This document shows, one piece after another, positions 43,818 to 55,283 of a stretch of DNA of 64,000 bases (within the stretch, counting starts at the first letter, position 1; every line of letters starts with the position of its first letter). The position numbers were made by a program, and so were the translations under genes. Origin of the DNA: Cymodocea nodosa (lineage: Eukaryota; Streptophyta; Magnoliopsida; Alismatales; Cymodoceaceae). The notes below the pieces were generated by a model. That model was given only the letters and a program-made list of their open reading frames with translations, was not told the DNA's origin and searched no databases. The stretch is from NCBI GenBank assembly GCA_036874045.1, contig CM072343.1, positions 11,552,001 to 11,616,000 on the forward strand. The letters run 5' to 3'.

Positions 43818-45911
43818 TGTTTAGAATGAAAAGTGCATATTATTAACGGTTAAATGATATTTAATTGCATAATATTTAGCTTATCATATAAGGATTAAGC
43901 CATTATGTTATAATTGCACTGTTATATGCTTTAATTGAAGAATCTGCTTAATTTGGGGGAATTAATGTTAATTTAGTACATTTCTGAATTGTCGGTAAGT
44001 TGTAGGCTGTGAAATTCTTAAGTATCCGAATTTTCTGATATTTCAGACAGTTATGTTTAACATACAGAATATATTCAGACAGTTATTTTTAACAGACCGA
44101 ACATGTATCAGATAGTTATGTTTAAATTGTCGAACAGTTATGTTTTGAGAGAATATTTTATTATTTCCTGATGTACACGTGTTAAAACCATAATGAATGA
44201 CTTAAGTGAACTTTCGGTGAGTTATCTATAACTATCCGAAATTGCAGCTGAGCATAGGATAGTTAGACCTGTAACTCTCCGAAATGTTATTTTATGATTA
44301 AACTGCTGTTGACACGTGTCGAGATCTGGTAGATTTACTTAAGTTATATATCGGTGAGTTATTTGTAACTATCCGAAATGCATCTGAGCATCAGATAGTT
44401 AAATTTTTAAGTATCTGAAATGCACCTGAGCATCAGATAGTTAAATTTATGCACGTGTTGAATTTAAATGCTTTAGTATATCACGTGAGATGCACATGTT
44501 TAACTTGTTAAGTTAGCATAACTGTACGCGTTGAGTTACATGAATATACACTAAGGTAACGCGTTATGTTAGCAGCTTATTTCTTTATATTTTCTAATAT
44601 GCCATTGTAGCGGTTGCAGGAACAAATAGTTGGAAGAGAAAAAAACCACGTTTGCACGTATCGCATAGGAGAAGAAAGCATCACCGTTGATATGAATGAA
44701 GGAAATCCAACCGACCATTCAAGCAGAAGCAGTTACTACTGAAGAAATATAAAAGAAAAGAAGAAAAAAGGTGTGATCGATGGGTAGACAGTATTTGTAG
44801 AGGAGGATTGACGTCGCAATTCTTTGAAGTTCCACACCAACCATCATCATCACCACCATAATCACCAACCATCGGAGGTCTATGAGGATACTTGCCTGAT
44901 GTCGGGTCGATTCTGAGCCAAACACAGTGCCTGACAACCACTGTGAGGAGTAATCGTGTCGCGGGAAGGGAAGTCATTTTCACCAAGCGCCGACTCATAT
45001 TTCAAGAGATTGTAAAGCTTTTAGCCTTGGCTTCAGGTTGATGCCTGTATGCTGAAGAGGACATCATCTTGCAATTCTGGACTCGTGATTCTATAGGGAG
45101 AGGAGACAGGATTGTAAATGGTTTAATTTTCAGTGGAGTAATCGTTTTGCAAGTAGTGTCGGAAGTATTTACTGTCAAGTGAGATTACTTTACATTTCAC
45201 CTTTCGCCCATTTCCATGTTCATATTAAAACGAAAATACCAAAAACAATTTATCTATGTTTGTATGTTGTATTTGAGTGTTGTATCGTGATTAATGTTAT
45301 CTTTGTCAATGTTGTGATTCTTTTATGTTTATTTTAGTTTTACAGTTTACTAAAATTGGTTCGTTCAAAAGACTTAAAGATTTTAATGGTTACTGTTTGA
45401 ATTATCTGAATGTTAGATTGCTTAATGATAAATCCAATGTTAACTAACATTAAAGAGCTTAATTGATGTTATTTACAATCTGTGGAATCGCCCAATGGTT
45501 GGCCGAATTCCTTTGTAAATAGTAGTATTAAAAAGAAAAGACAGGCTCGTGGAGTTAACTTAAGTCCACGAGGTTAGTCCGTTGAGTTATCCATAACTCA
45601 ACGAACTTAGTCCGTTGAGTTAACTGTAATTCAACAAAAAGCTTATTGAATATATAAATTTGATTGTTAACAAACGAACAGTTCTCAAGTTCTTCAGCAA
45701 TTCCCTATGGGATTGACCTGTACTTGCGCACTGATACAATAGACACTGTGCACTTGCAGTTAAAGTACAAATTGGAATTAATATCTAAATTGTATTAAAG
45801 GTTTTTTGTTTACTTCTAAAAGAGAGAATTGGCATAAAGATAAATTAACTAAGTAAAAACAGAAGTAACAAATCCAAGTTTTTCTAGTATAGTGTTGGGA
45901 AAACGCAAACA
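43818..45911 (+). repeat. 5' LTR of Athila-like C (2094 bp)
   Basis: TGTTTAGAATGAAAAGTGC ... GAAAACGCAAACA. The motif array lies at 43980-44460. The segment at about 44445-44585 (ATGCACGTGTTGAATTTAAA, AACTTGTTAAGTTAGCATAA, GGTAACGCGTTATGTTAGCA) matches LTR A and, in reverse complement, the LTR of Sirevirus V. TAACTCAACG pairs are at 45545-45640. An open frame on the minus strand (44998-44681) is also found in the other LTRs of the family. Confidence 0.9.
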
Positions 45912-45918
45912 AGTTTTA

Positions 45919-45936
45919 TGGCACCGTTGCTGGGGA
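45919..45936 (+). other. Primer-binding site of element C (tRNA-Asp)
   Basis: TGGCACCGTTGCTGGGGA, seven bases after the LTR end; two differences from the plant tRNA-Asp complement. Confidence 0.88.
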
Positions 45937-46001
45937 ATTGAATTGAATTAAATTAAATTGAATTGAATTAAATTGAACTGAATAGAATTGAATTGAATTA
46001 A
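45935..46001 (+). repeat. AATTG/AATTA pentanucleotide microsatellite in the leader of C
   Basis: About 13 imperfect units of AATTG or AATTA begin at the end of the PBS. Element D has only three units at the same place (42651-42666), so the run has expanded in C. Confidence 0.9.
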
Positions 46002-46070
46002 CATAAGTAACTGATAGAGCTGTTTTGTTTTAATAGCCAGAGTTGTATGTTTTCTTCTGTAATTGAGAAT

Positions 46071-47750
46071 ATGACATATGCTTATGCTCAAAGATTTCTG
46101 AAACTTGTAATTAGCATATGTGAATTCTGCAATTTTGAAGGACATGACATTTCTGACTATTTGAAATTGAGACGTTTGCAGATGATTAGATCCCATGAAC
46201 AACAAATGAATCATCCTCAATATAATAGAGCCAAGTATGAGAATCCTATAGTTTACCCAATTGATGGTCAGTATAGAATGTGTAATATGTTGAGAGACAC
46301 TGAAGTTTGGGATAGGTATGACAGACTGGAGCATAGTATAGAGCAAAATCTGGACAAACTAGAATACTTTATGTGTCAACAACAAGAAGTCAACCAATTA
46401 AACTATAAGGAAGCATATTTAGAACCTAAAAAGGATATAATTTACGAAACTGAAAAAACCATAATGAAAATTGATCAAAAATTGAATGCAATGAAATTAG
46501 ATGATTTGGAAACAAAATTAAAAGCATTAGATGAATATACAATGAAAATACAAGTTATGCAACAGGACAATGAAAATTATAATGTTATAAACCTGCATAA
46601 TTTGCAAAATATATAGCAAATAGAAAATACTAATGCAAGAGAATTTAAAGAATGCACTTTAAAACTAAAAACAATTGAAGATCATAATCACGAAAATGAT
46701 ATGCAAAAACATCATGAGAATAACAAAAATCTAGAAGATGTATGTGTAACATTAAGATCTGGAACTGATATACCACCAAGAATTCAAAATGAAAATGATA
46801 TGAAGGTGGATAAGAGTAAAAATCAAAATGATAATGAAAATGTAATAACTGAAAATCTAGAAATCACTAAAGAACAATCTGAATCTACGAATGAAGCTAA
46901 AAATGATCAAACAAATCAACTAAAAGAAAAAGAGTCTTTGAAATCAAAATCTTTAGCACCCTATCCTGAAAGATTACAACAATACCTGAAAAACAAAAAA
47001 AAAATCAGAGAAATTTTTGAAAAAGTACAAGTTAACATTCCTTTGTTAGATCTATTACAGAAAATGCCACCTTATGCTAAATTTCTTACGGATTGGTGTA
47101 CTAAGAAAAGAGAGCAAAAAGTTCCTAGAAAGGTCTTTTTAGCTGAGCAAAGTAGTTCCCTATTTCTGCCACAAATTCCTAAAAAGTTATCTGATCCTGG
47201 AATCCCTGTTATATCATGTACCATAGGAAATACCATTCTAGAAAGAACCTTAATAGACTTAGGTGCAAGTATAAATGTTATGCCAAGTGATATATTTGCA
47301 TCCTTAGGATTAGAAGGCTTAACTCCTACTAGTACGGTTATTCAATTAGCTAATAGAAGTATAAGATACCCTAGAGGAAAAATAGAGGATGTCTTAATTA
47401 AAATCAAAAACTTTATATATCCTATTGATATTGTAATTTTGGATTCCCAACAAATTAAGCATAAAAATAGTGATACATCTTTAATTTTGGGAAGGCCATT
47501 TTTAGCAACATCAGGGGTTGTTATAAATTATAAGATTAGAGTAATGAAGTTAACATATGATAATGAGGATACTCAATTAAATATTTTCAAAACAGAAAGG
47601 TTTAAAGAGTTAGAAATGTCCTTACATACCATAGACTTTTTAGAGGATGAAGGAGATATGTTAGATGATGTGATTCAAGAAGAATTAAATAGGCAAATCA
47701 ATTCTGAAATTTTAAAAGAAAGTGAAAGCATAAATATAGAGGAGATCTAG
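46071..47750 (+). pseudogene. ORF1 of element C: CCHC knuckle, linker and aspartic protease
   Basis: ATG at 46071 (MTYAYAQRFLKLVISI; relatives have MAYAYAQ). CEFCNFEGHDISDY has lost the last cysteine of the knuckle. The linker keeps DVCVTLRSGTDIPPR. One stop lies at about 46614. The protease-side part is open: LLDLLQKMPPYAKFLTDW, then the aspartic protease LIDLGASINVMPSDIF (about 47248-47295; D-L-G-A is usual for Athila), LIKIKNFIYPIDIVIL and SLILGRPFLATSG. The protein acts to cut the polyprotein into its parts. A frameshift near 47745 separates it from RT. It is nearly intact, so this copy is among the younger Athila-like ones here. Confidence 0.9.
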
Positions 47751-48938
47751 AAGAAATTCATTTAAAAGATGATGATGTTCAATTAGGAGCTCTAGCTTCT
47801 GATGGGCAGCATTTAGAATTAAAACCTTTACCTCCTGAATTAACCTATATATTTCTGGAAGATAAACGAACCTGTCCAATCATTATTGCTTCAGATTTAA
47901 AATAGGATCAAATAGCTAAATTAAAAGATGTAGTAAAAAGTTATAAAGAAGCAATAGGATGGACTATGACTAATATAAAAGGGTTAAGTTCAACTTTATG
48001 CTGTCACCACATATATTTAGAAGAGAATTCTAAACCTGTTAGAATTCCTGAGAGGAGATTAAATCTAAACCTTAAAGAAGTAGTTAGGAAGGAAATAGTT
48101 AAATGGTTAGATAATGATATAATTTATCTGATTTCGGATAGCTCGTGGGTTAGTCCAATCCATGTAGTTCCCAAGAAATCAGGATTAACAGTTATTAGGA
48201 ATGAAAGTCAAGACTTGATACCTACTAGAATTCAATCAGGCTGGAGAGTATGTATAGACTATAGAAAGCTGAATGCTGTGACTAGGAAAGATCATTTTCC
48301 CAAACCTTTTATAGATCAAATGTTGGAAAGAATAGTAGGGCAAGAATATTTTTGTTTCCTAGACGGGTATTCAGGGTATAATCAAATTCCAGTAGCATTA
48401 GAGGATCAAGAGAAAACAACTTTCACCTGTCCTAATGGAACTTATGCTTTTAAGAGAATGTCATTCGGATTATGCAATGCACTAGCTACCTTTCAAAGGT
48501 GTATGTAGGGCATATTTACTAGAATGACTGAAGATTTCTTAGAAATATTTATGAATGATTTTACTATATATGGCAACTCATATGAAGTTTGTTTAAGTAA
48601 TTTAGACCAAATATTAAAACGCTGTGTGGAAAAAAATCTGGTTTTAAATTGGGAAAAATGTCACTTCATGGTTAAACAAGGAATAGTCTTAGGGCATGTT
48701 GTTTCTAAGAAAGGGTTGGAAGTAGATAAAGCTAAAATAGAAGTAATTTCTAATCTACCAGAACCTAAATCAGTAAAAGATATTAGATCATTTCTAGGAC
48801 ATGTTGGTTTTTATAGAAGATTTATTAAAGACTATAGCAAGATAGCTAGACCTTTAACTAATCTATTAAAAGATGTTCCATTTAACTTTGATAAAAATTG
48901 CAAGGAAGCATTTTCCAAAGTTAAGACTAGCTTAATTT
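47745..48938 (+). pseudogene. pol: Athila-type reverse transcriptase of element C
   Basis: Frame 47760-48938. Motifs in order: ENSKPVRIPERRLNLNLKEV, IIYLISDSSWVSPIHVVPKK, GWRVCIDYRKLNAVTRKDHF, YCFLDGYSGYNQI-type (here YFCFLDGYSGYNQIPVA), MSFGLCNALATFQRCM and the catalytic box, which reads FMNDFTIYG where relatives have FMDDF. The first catalytic aspartate is therefore changed to asparagine. The connection region has LGHVVSKKGLEVDKAKIEVI and IRSFLGHVGFYRRFIKDYSK. Stops lie at about 47903 and 48508. Reading reaches KVKTSLI and is then interrupted by the solo LTR. Confidence 0.92.
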
Positions 48939-50857
48939 TTAGAACCTTAGTATTTTGATAATGCAAAACCTATGTGAGGAAACATATTGTATTTCACAAT
49001 TAAGTCAGTGCAGCATTAGATTAGAAGGCAGATAGAACAAATTCCATGCAAATGAACAGATGGAGAAGTTTCCAGATAATACTGCCTTAAAGTTATAGGA
49101 AAATCAGACAGTTATAGGTCCGAAAAGCAAGTTTAAAGCAGCAGCAATACTATCGGACAGTTAGAAGAATAACTATCCGAAATTATAAAGCCTTCAGAGA
49201 GTTATTTAATTAGACAGTTAAGGGGATTGAATGATCAGATAGTTAAGGAGTTAACTATCTGGAAGCTTAAAGGACTTTTCAGAGAGTTACAGGTATAACT
49301 ATCCAAAAGTTAAGTCATTCAATAAATCAAGTACAGAAATATAGAACGGAAGCTTAAAAGACTTGTCGGAGAGTTAGATAACGATCCGAGTTTTCTTTTT
49401 GGAGAGTTAGAGAACTATTAGAGTTTTTGGTAAGTTATAGGCATAACTTTCCGGAACTTAAGTCATTTTATTACGCATGTGCAAAATGGAAAAGCCGGCA
49501 GTTGAAAGCTTAAAAGGGAAAATCGGAGAGTTAGAAAGATAACTATCTAAAATTTTAAGAGAGTTTCGGTGAGTTACAGTTTAACTATCCGAAACTTAAG
49601 TCATTGAATTTCCCACGTGCAAAATTCTAGACAGATGCTCAAATGGATTTTCGGAGAGTTAGAAAGATAACTATCCGAAATTTCAAAAGAGTTTCGGTGA
49701 GTTACAATTTAACCATCCGAAACTTAAGTCATTGAATTTCCCACGTGTAGAATTCTAGAAAGAAGTGCAAATAAGTTTTCGGAGAGTTAGAAAGATAACT
49801 ATCCGAAATCCTAAAGCGTTTCGGTGAGTTACAAGGATAACCATCCGAAACTTAAGTCAGCCTTTATGCACGTGCTAAATTAAAGTAATTAGAAAGTTAA
49901 CAGAGAACTATTCGACAAGTATATAACTGTTCGGTGAGTTACAGTTATAAGTATTCGATTGAATGGTAGCTCACATTTAAATATTCTGGAATCCTACCTA
50001 GCAGTAAAGGTTAAGTGATCTTTCGGTGAGTTACAGATACTCTTCGGAGAGTTGCACAGCTAACTATCCGAAAGGATAAGAAAATCGGTAAGATATCTTG
50101 AAACGATTTTCTAATTGGTAACTTACCGTATTGGGACTTGAGTCTAATCAAGTACAGTAGAATACATCCGTTGGAAGAAAATATGATCATTGTACATATC
50201 AGGTATATATATAAGATACAAACAACAGATTTAAATAGCTTTTGCTCATATACATACAGAGATACAGTATACATTGCAGATAAATTACTGATATAGAAGA
50301 AAGCTCAAATTCAGTTCAACAAAGAATAGATTGAAAGCTGGAGTTACAAGAAGATTCTTAAAGCTCTCCAGGTGCTGAAAGTCTGATCCAAGAAGGATCA
50401 TTTGGTTCGTGGCTTCAACCTAAAAGCTACATTCAGTTGTTGGTTTGAGTTTCAACCTGAAAACTCAAGAGGTTGGTTTTCTAGAGTTTATACCTAAAAA
50501 GTTCTAAGTGTTGGTTTTTTGGAGTTTATACTTGAAAACTTTTGAGTGTTGGTTTTCTGGAGTTTATACCTGAAAACTTCAGTGTGGTTGGTTCTTGCTT
50601 TGACCTGAAAGCAAGTGTATAAGTGTTGAGACACTTAGTGAAGCCCAAGTGACCTTTGGGGGTGGACTAGCCGAGTTGGTGAACCACCTAAAATTCTCTT
50701 GTGTTTCTTACCTTTATTTCCGCTGTGCATGATATTTTTATCTGATTATTGCTTGTGCAAACTGATTAATCAAATTAGTTAGTAAAGTGAAAAATAGGCT
50801 TAAATTCACACTATTCTCCATTCACCCCCCCTCTGATGAAGCCATTCGTTACTAACA
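48939..50857 (+). repeat. Solo Sirevirus LTR (1.9 kb) inserted in the RNase H region of element C
   Basis: It starts TTAGAACCTTAGTATTTTGA, matching TGTTAGGACCCTTGTATTTT of LTR F with the first TG lost, and ends CACCCCCCCTCTGATG...TTACTAACA. The 5-bp target duplication AATTT is at 48934-48938 and 50858-50862. Removing the LTR and one AATTT (1924 bp) puts RT and RNase H back in the same frame, which confirms the boundaries. At 49490-49870 there are three units of about 123 bp with CCCACGTG, TTTTCGGAGAGTTAGAAAG followed by ATAACTATCCGAAA, and TTTCGGTGAGTTACA, each ending ACTTAAGTCA. No internal sequence is present, so this is a solo LTR formed by LTR-LTR recombination. Confidence 0.9.
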
Positions 50858-52626
50858 AATTTCAACTCCTATAATTCAAGCACCTGATTGGAACTATGCA
50901 TTTAAATTAATGTGCGATGCTTCTAATTTTGCTGTAGGAGCAGTGTTAGGACAGAAGATAGAAAAATCTCCTAGAGTGATTCATTATGCAAGCAAAACCT
51001 TAAATGATGCTCAAGTTAATTACACAACTTCTGAAAAAAAATTATTAGCTATTATGTTCACTTTAGAAAAGTTTAGATCATATCTGATTGGAGCTAAAGT
51101 AATAGTATACACGGATCATTCAGCTCTAAAACATCTAATAAAGAAAAAAGTAACTAAACCTAGATTGATCCGATGGATATTATTATTGCAAGAATTTGAT
51201 CTAGAAATTAAAGATAAAAAAGGTTCTGAGAATGTAGTAGCAGATCATTTATCAAGATTACAAATAGAAAAATCAAATATTGAAATTAAGGATAATTTTC
51301 CTGATGAACAATTAATGATCATCAACACAATGCCTTGGTATGCAGACATAGTTAATTACTTAGTTATTGGTCTAACACCTAAGGATTGGAATAGACAAGA
51401 TAAGTAATTGTTTTTCTCAAGAGTAAAATATTACTATTGGGAAGACCCATACTTGTTTAAGAAATGTCCTGATCTGATTTTAAGAAGGTGTGATCCAGAA
51501 ACTAAATATCCGAGCATATTGTCTTTTTGTTATGACGAAGCTTGTGGAGGGCATTTTGGTTCAGGGAAAATTGCTGCAAAAATTCTGCAATGTGGGTTTT
51601 ATTGGCCAACACTATTCAAAGATGCTCATAAATATTGCTTAAGTTGTTTAAGATGTCAACAAATAGGAAGAATATCAAAGAGGAATATGATGCCTCTTAA
51701 TCCTATTGTTGAGGTTAAAATCTTTGGTGTGGGGAATAGATTTTATGGGTCCATTTCTGATGTCTAATCAATTTAATTACATATTGTTGGGGGTGGATTA
51801 TGTATCTAAATGGATAGAAGCTATTCCTACAAAAACTAATGATAACAAAGTGGTAATACAATTTATAAGAACAAATATATTTGCCAGATTTGGAATACCT
51901 AAAGCTATTATCAGTGATAAAGGAACTCATTTCTGTAATAGAAGTTTTGAAGCCTTAATGAACAAATATGGAGTAAACCACAAAATTGCAACATCATATC
52001 ATCTGCAAACAAGTAGACAAGTAGAAAGTGCAAACAAACAAATTAAATTAATCATAGAAAAAGTAGTAAATCCTACTAGAATAGATTGGGCTAATAGATT
52101 GATAAATGCACTTTGGGCTTATAGAACTGCTTATAAAACGAGCTTAGGTATGTCACCTTTTAGGCTAGTATATGGAAAAAGTTTTCATTTACCTGTTGAA
52201 ATAGAACATAAAGCTTATTGGGCATTAAAAACTCTGAACACTAATTTAAATCAAGCTGCTGAAAATAGAAAAATGTAATTAATTGAATTAGAAGAATTTA
52301 GAAATGAAGCTTATTCGAATACTGTAAGAGAAAAAGAAAAAATTAAATTTTGGCATGATAGAAAAATTATTCCTAAAAGCTTTGAAATAGAACAAGAAGT
52401 ATATCTTTATATGGCTAGACTCCATAACCATCTAGGAAAATTAAAATCTAGATGGGTAGGACCTTACATAGTTCAAAATGTTTATCCTTTTGAAATTGAA
52501 AATCCTAAAAATCAGAATATATTTAAAGTAAATGGACAAAGACTTAGACCTATTCTGAAAACACCAAAAAGCTCCTTTGGAATTATAGAAGAAGTCAGAG
52601 TAGAGACCTACTCGAGCTTTACTTAG
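50858..52626 (+). pseudogene. pol: Athila-type RNase H and integrase of element C
   Basis: RNase [46 protein letters not shown]-type region ([17 protein letters not shown]), [14 protein letters not shown] and [18 protein letters not shown], ending near 51290. Integrase: CYDEACGGHFGSGKIAAKIL...CLSCLRCQQIGR is the HHCC finger, then FMG, a second aspartate in [10 protein letters not shown] and glutamate in [32 protein letters not shown], and the end LGKLKSRWVGPYIVQ...SSFGIIEEVRVETYSSFT. Breaks: stop at 51405, a frameshift near 51725 that damages the first aspartate region, and a stop at 52276. Confidence 0.92.
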
Positions 52627-53201
52627 TAAGAAATCAGTTTATATATATATATAAAAAAAAAATTAAAAATATATATATAACATAAAAATCATTGCGGTTC
52701 AAACGAATGGATCCATCGGTATGACCGGAACATAAAAAAATATGTATATTAATTTTCAGAAAAAATGCTGGTTTTACCGAAACATAGTATCGGTTCAACC
52801 GAAAGAAAAATAAAAAAATAAAAAATATTTAGGTTCGACCGAAACATAGTATCGATTAAACTGGTAAAAAAAATAGAAAAACTATTCTCTGTAATATTTT
52901 TATTATTATATTTGCTTGTACAAGGAGTCCGTTGAGTTACGCTTAACTCAACGAGCTTACTCCGTTGAGTCTTGAGTTAGTCAACGAGCTTATTCCGTTG
53001 AGTTAATTGTAACTCAGCAGAGTACAATAGCTAAGACCTTGGATAAAATAGTAATAGTTGGTTTGGGAAATGACTCGATTTTCCGCCTAAACTTAGGGTT
53101 TATTTAAACTAAAACCTACGGTTTTAGGGGCATTATCCGGCAAATCATTTAGAATCTAGAATAGTAGAAATCAGAGCGATTCCGTGTTGTTGTGTAACTC
53201 C
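52627..53201 (+). promoter_or_regulatory. Post-pol spacer of element C: ACCGAAACATAGTATCG repeats and TAACTCAACG cluster
   Basis: 52690-52880 holds repeated motifs of the form GGTTYRACCGAAACATAGTATCGGTT in two clear copies and two degenerate ones. 52920-53040 has four motif pairs such as TCCGTTGAGTTACGCTTAAC followed by TCAACGAGC. 53087-53105 (CTAAACTTAGGGTTTATTTA) is conserved with element A. The env-like ATG follows at 53202. There is no coding sequence; a promoter role is inferred. Confidence 0.5.
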
Positions 53202-54018
53202 ATGATGGGGAAGATGAAGCTTGAATTCTGGGAAGAGGTAGTGGACATCACATAGTTTCTGAAGGAATTTGAAGAATGGCACACGCGACAGAAGATAAGG
53301 AATACAACAAGAGAGAAAGAGCTACAGAAGGTAGAATTAGAACTCTTTAACTTGAGAAAAATTTTGGTTGAGTTAGAAATACAGATACCACAGATAATGG
53401 AGACACGAATTAGAGTGGCAACTGAAATTGCAGTAAGTAAAGAAAGAAAGATACAACCAAACAATGAAGTAGCTCTAGAATTAATCCAACGTAAGTCCCA
53501 GCTCTGGTTCAAAAGATGAATCTGTAGATGAGCTAAATGGGTGATTTGGGAGCAAGAAAGGAAAGAAAATGAAGAAGAGGCAATTGAAGGACAAGAGGAG
53601 CCGACTGCTGAAAGACCTGTTCCTAAGGAGCAGCAGCCTGGACCTTCATATCCACTTCCTAAACCATTAGAAAGGGTGGTAGTTATGGGGCCTTCAAATG
53701 AAGAAGAATTAAGAGAATTTGAAGAACTAATTTAAGTTGGGAAAAACCAAGGAGAATCAGAAGATTTGGCAGTGGCTAAAGCACACCTAGTGTTTGATGC
53801 ACATTACAAAAAGAGGGCTGCAGAAAAGTTGAAAGCTCAATATAAAATCAAAGTGGAACAGCATCAAGAAGCTACTGCCAAACATGCTGAAAAAGGAGAT
53901 GAAGCTGGTCCTTCGAGACCAGCAATTATAAAAAAAAGTTAAACAGGAAGAGCCAGTACTTGTGGCTCGAAGGCTTGCAGAGCCTACTTTTGTAGATTTA
54001 ATTTCAGAAGATGAAGAG
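53202..54018 (+). pseudogene. Env-like ORF of element C, N-terminal part
   Basis: ATG at 53202 (a second one at 53205). The frame is open apart from stops near 53253, 53518 and 53733 and a frameshift in the A-run at 53930. Features: KEFEEWHTRQKIRNTTREKE, charged and helical; a proline/glutamate-rich middle (EQQPGPSYPLPKPLE); AQYKIKVEQHQEATAKHAEK, shared with element A; and EPTFVDLISEDEE just before Sirevirus V cuts the ORF at 54019. The C-terminal domain is not in the window. Confidence 0.78.
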
Positions 54019-55283
54019 TGTAGGATCGTATGGCTACACAAGAGTGGGGTGAATTGTGTATTTTTAATATTTTCTAAAATATAATTGAAACTTTAAAACT
54101 CAAAAACAAGTCGAGACAGTGTTTTCATAAAATCATTTTTATTCAAGGTTTCAATTACAATATACAATTCAATTCTCCTCAGAAATTGTAGGATTACAAT
54201 ATACAATTCAATTCTCCTGTGATATAAGGATTAATCATCAATCTTGGATCTCTGAAAAATTTCCTGCAAAATAAACTTTCTCGTCCAAAAACTTTTCATT
54301 TGTGCAATAAGAAGTCGTTACTTTAACGTTAACTAAACGAGTAACATAAGTATATATATATAACTTAATGTTTCTAACTTAACAAGTTCCTCATGTGCCA
54401 TTTCACGTGACAAGTACTGTAGCTAACTCAACAAACTAAGTCTATGGTGTTACTCAACAAACCAGCTTAACCTTTCTTTTAGAAGGTTAAACGATAACTC
54501 ACTGAAAACAGTTTAAGTTTCGGATAGTTACGGATGTAAGTCACCGAAAAACTCTTTATATTATAAAACTAGTGAGACACGTGTCAAGACCTGAAAACAT
54601 GACTTAAGTTACCTTTCAGATAGTTACGATTGTAAGTCTCTGAAAAACTTTAACTCACAGATTCAGTAATAAACAAATGTTTTTATAATAAGAATTTTAC
54701 TACGTGCAAAAATAACAACTTAAGTTTATAACGCTAACCTAACGTGTTGCCTTAGTGTTCAATATAGCAACTCAACGCATTTACTTATGTTAACTTAACG
54801 AGTTAAACATGTGCACCTCACGTGATACAATACAACATTCGTAACTTATAATTTCACCACGTGTATAACCCTAACTTAACGAGTTTGTCTCTTCTTTTAC
54901 TCACTAACTTAACGAGTTATCACGTGACCTATTTTAACCTTTAAGCCTCTAACTTAACGAGTTCTCACGTGACCTCTATACAAACAAAACTCTAACTTAA
55001 CGAGTTGTCTAAACGTGCACTATTCATGATATAGAAGATATAACTTTAAAACATATCATGATTTTCAATAAAACCACACGTTAACTTAATGTTTAGCTAA
55101 ATACGAAATTAATGCAACGAAATGACTAGTTATTAACTTCAGATCCAATATAGACAAGTATTTATATCAATAAGCTTTTTTTGTATTAATTGATGATTTT
55201 AATTTCTTTTCACAAGCAATAGTAATTGAGCAAATATGATTATTTTCATTCAGCACACATCATCAAAACAAAAATACACAACA
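54019..55283 (-). repeat. 3' LTR of Sirevirus V (1265 bp)
   Basis: Plus-strand edges TGTAGGATCGTATGG and AAAATACACAACA, with a polypurine tract at its right. It ends like LTR I. Array at 54420-55010: AACTCACTGAAAA, TTTCGGATAGTTACGGATG, GACACGTGT, and several TAACTTAACGAGTT motifs. The part at 54730-54890 aligns, in element orientation, with the LTRs of Athila-like A (36560-36735) and C (44445-44585). Confidence 0.9.

Larger units (their letters stand above)
43818..54018 (+). mobile_element. Athila-like element C, 5' LTR to env-like ORF, cut by Sirevirus V
   Basis: The most complete pol of the family. Order: 5' LTR (43818-45911), PBS, ORF1 with protease (46071-47750), RT (to 48938), solo Sirevirus LTR (48939-50857), RNase H and integrase (50858-52626), spacer, env-like ORF (53202-54018). 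The gag capsid and F-box ORFs expected from A and B would lie to the right of Sirevirus V, outside the window. Confidence 0.88.
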
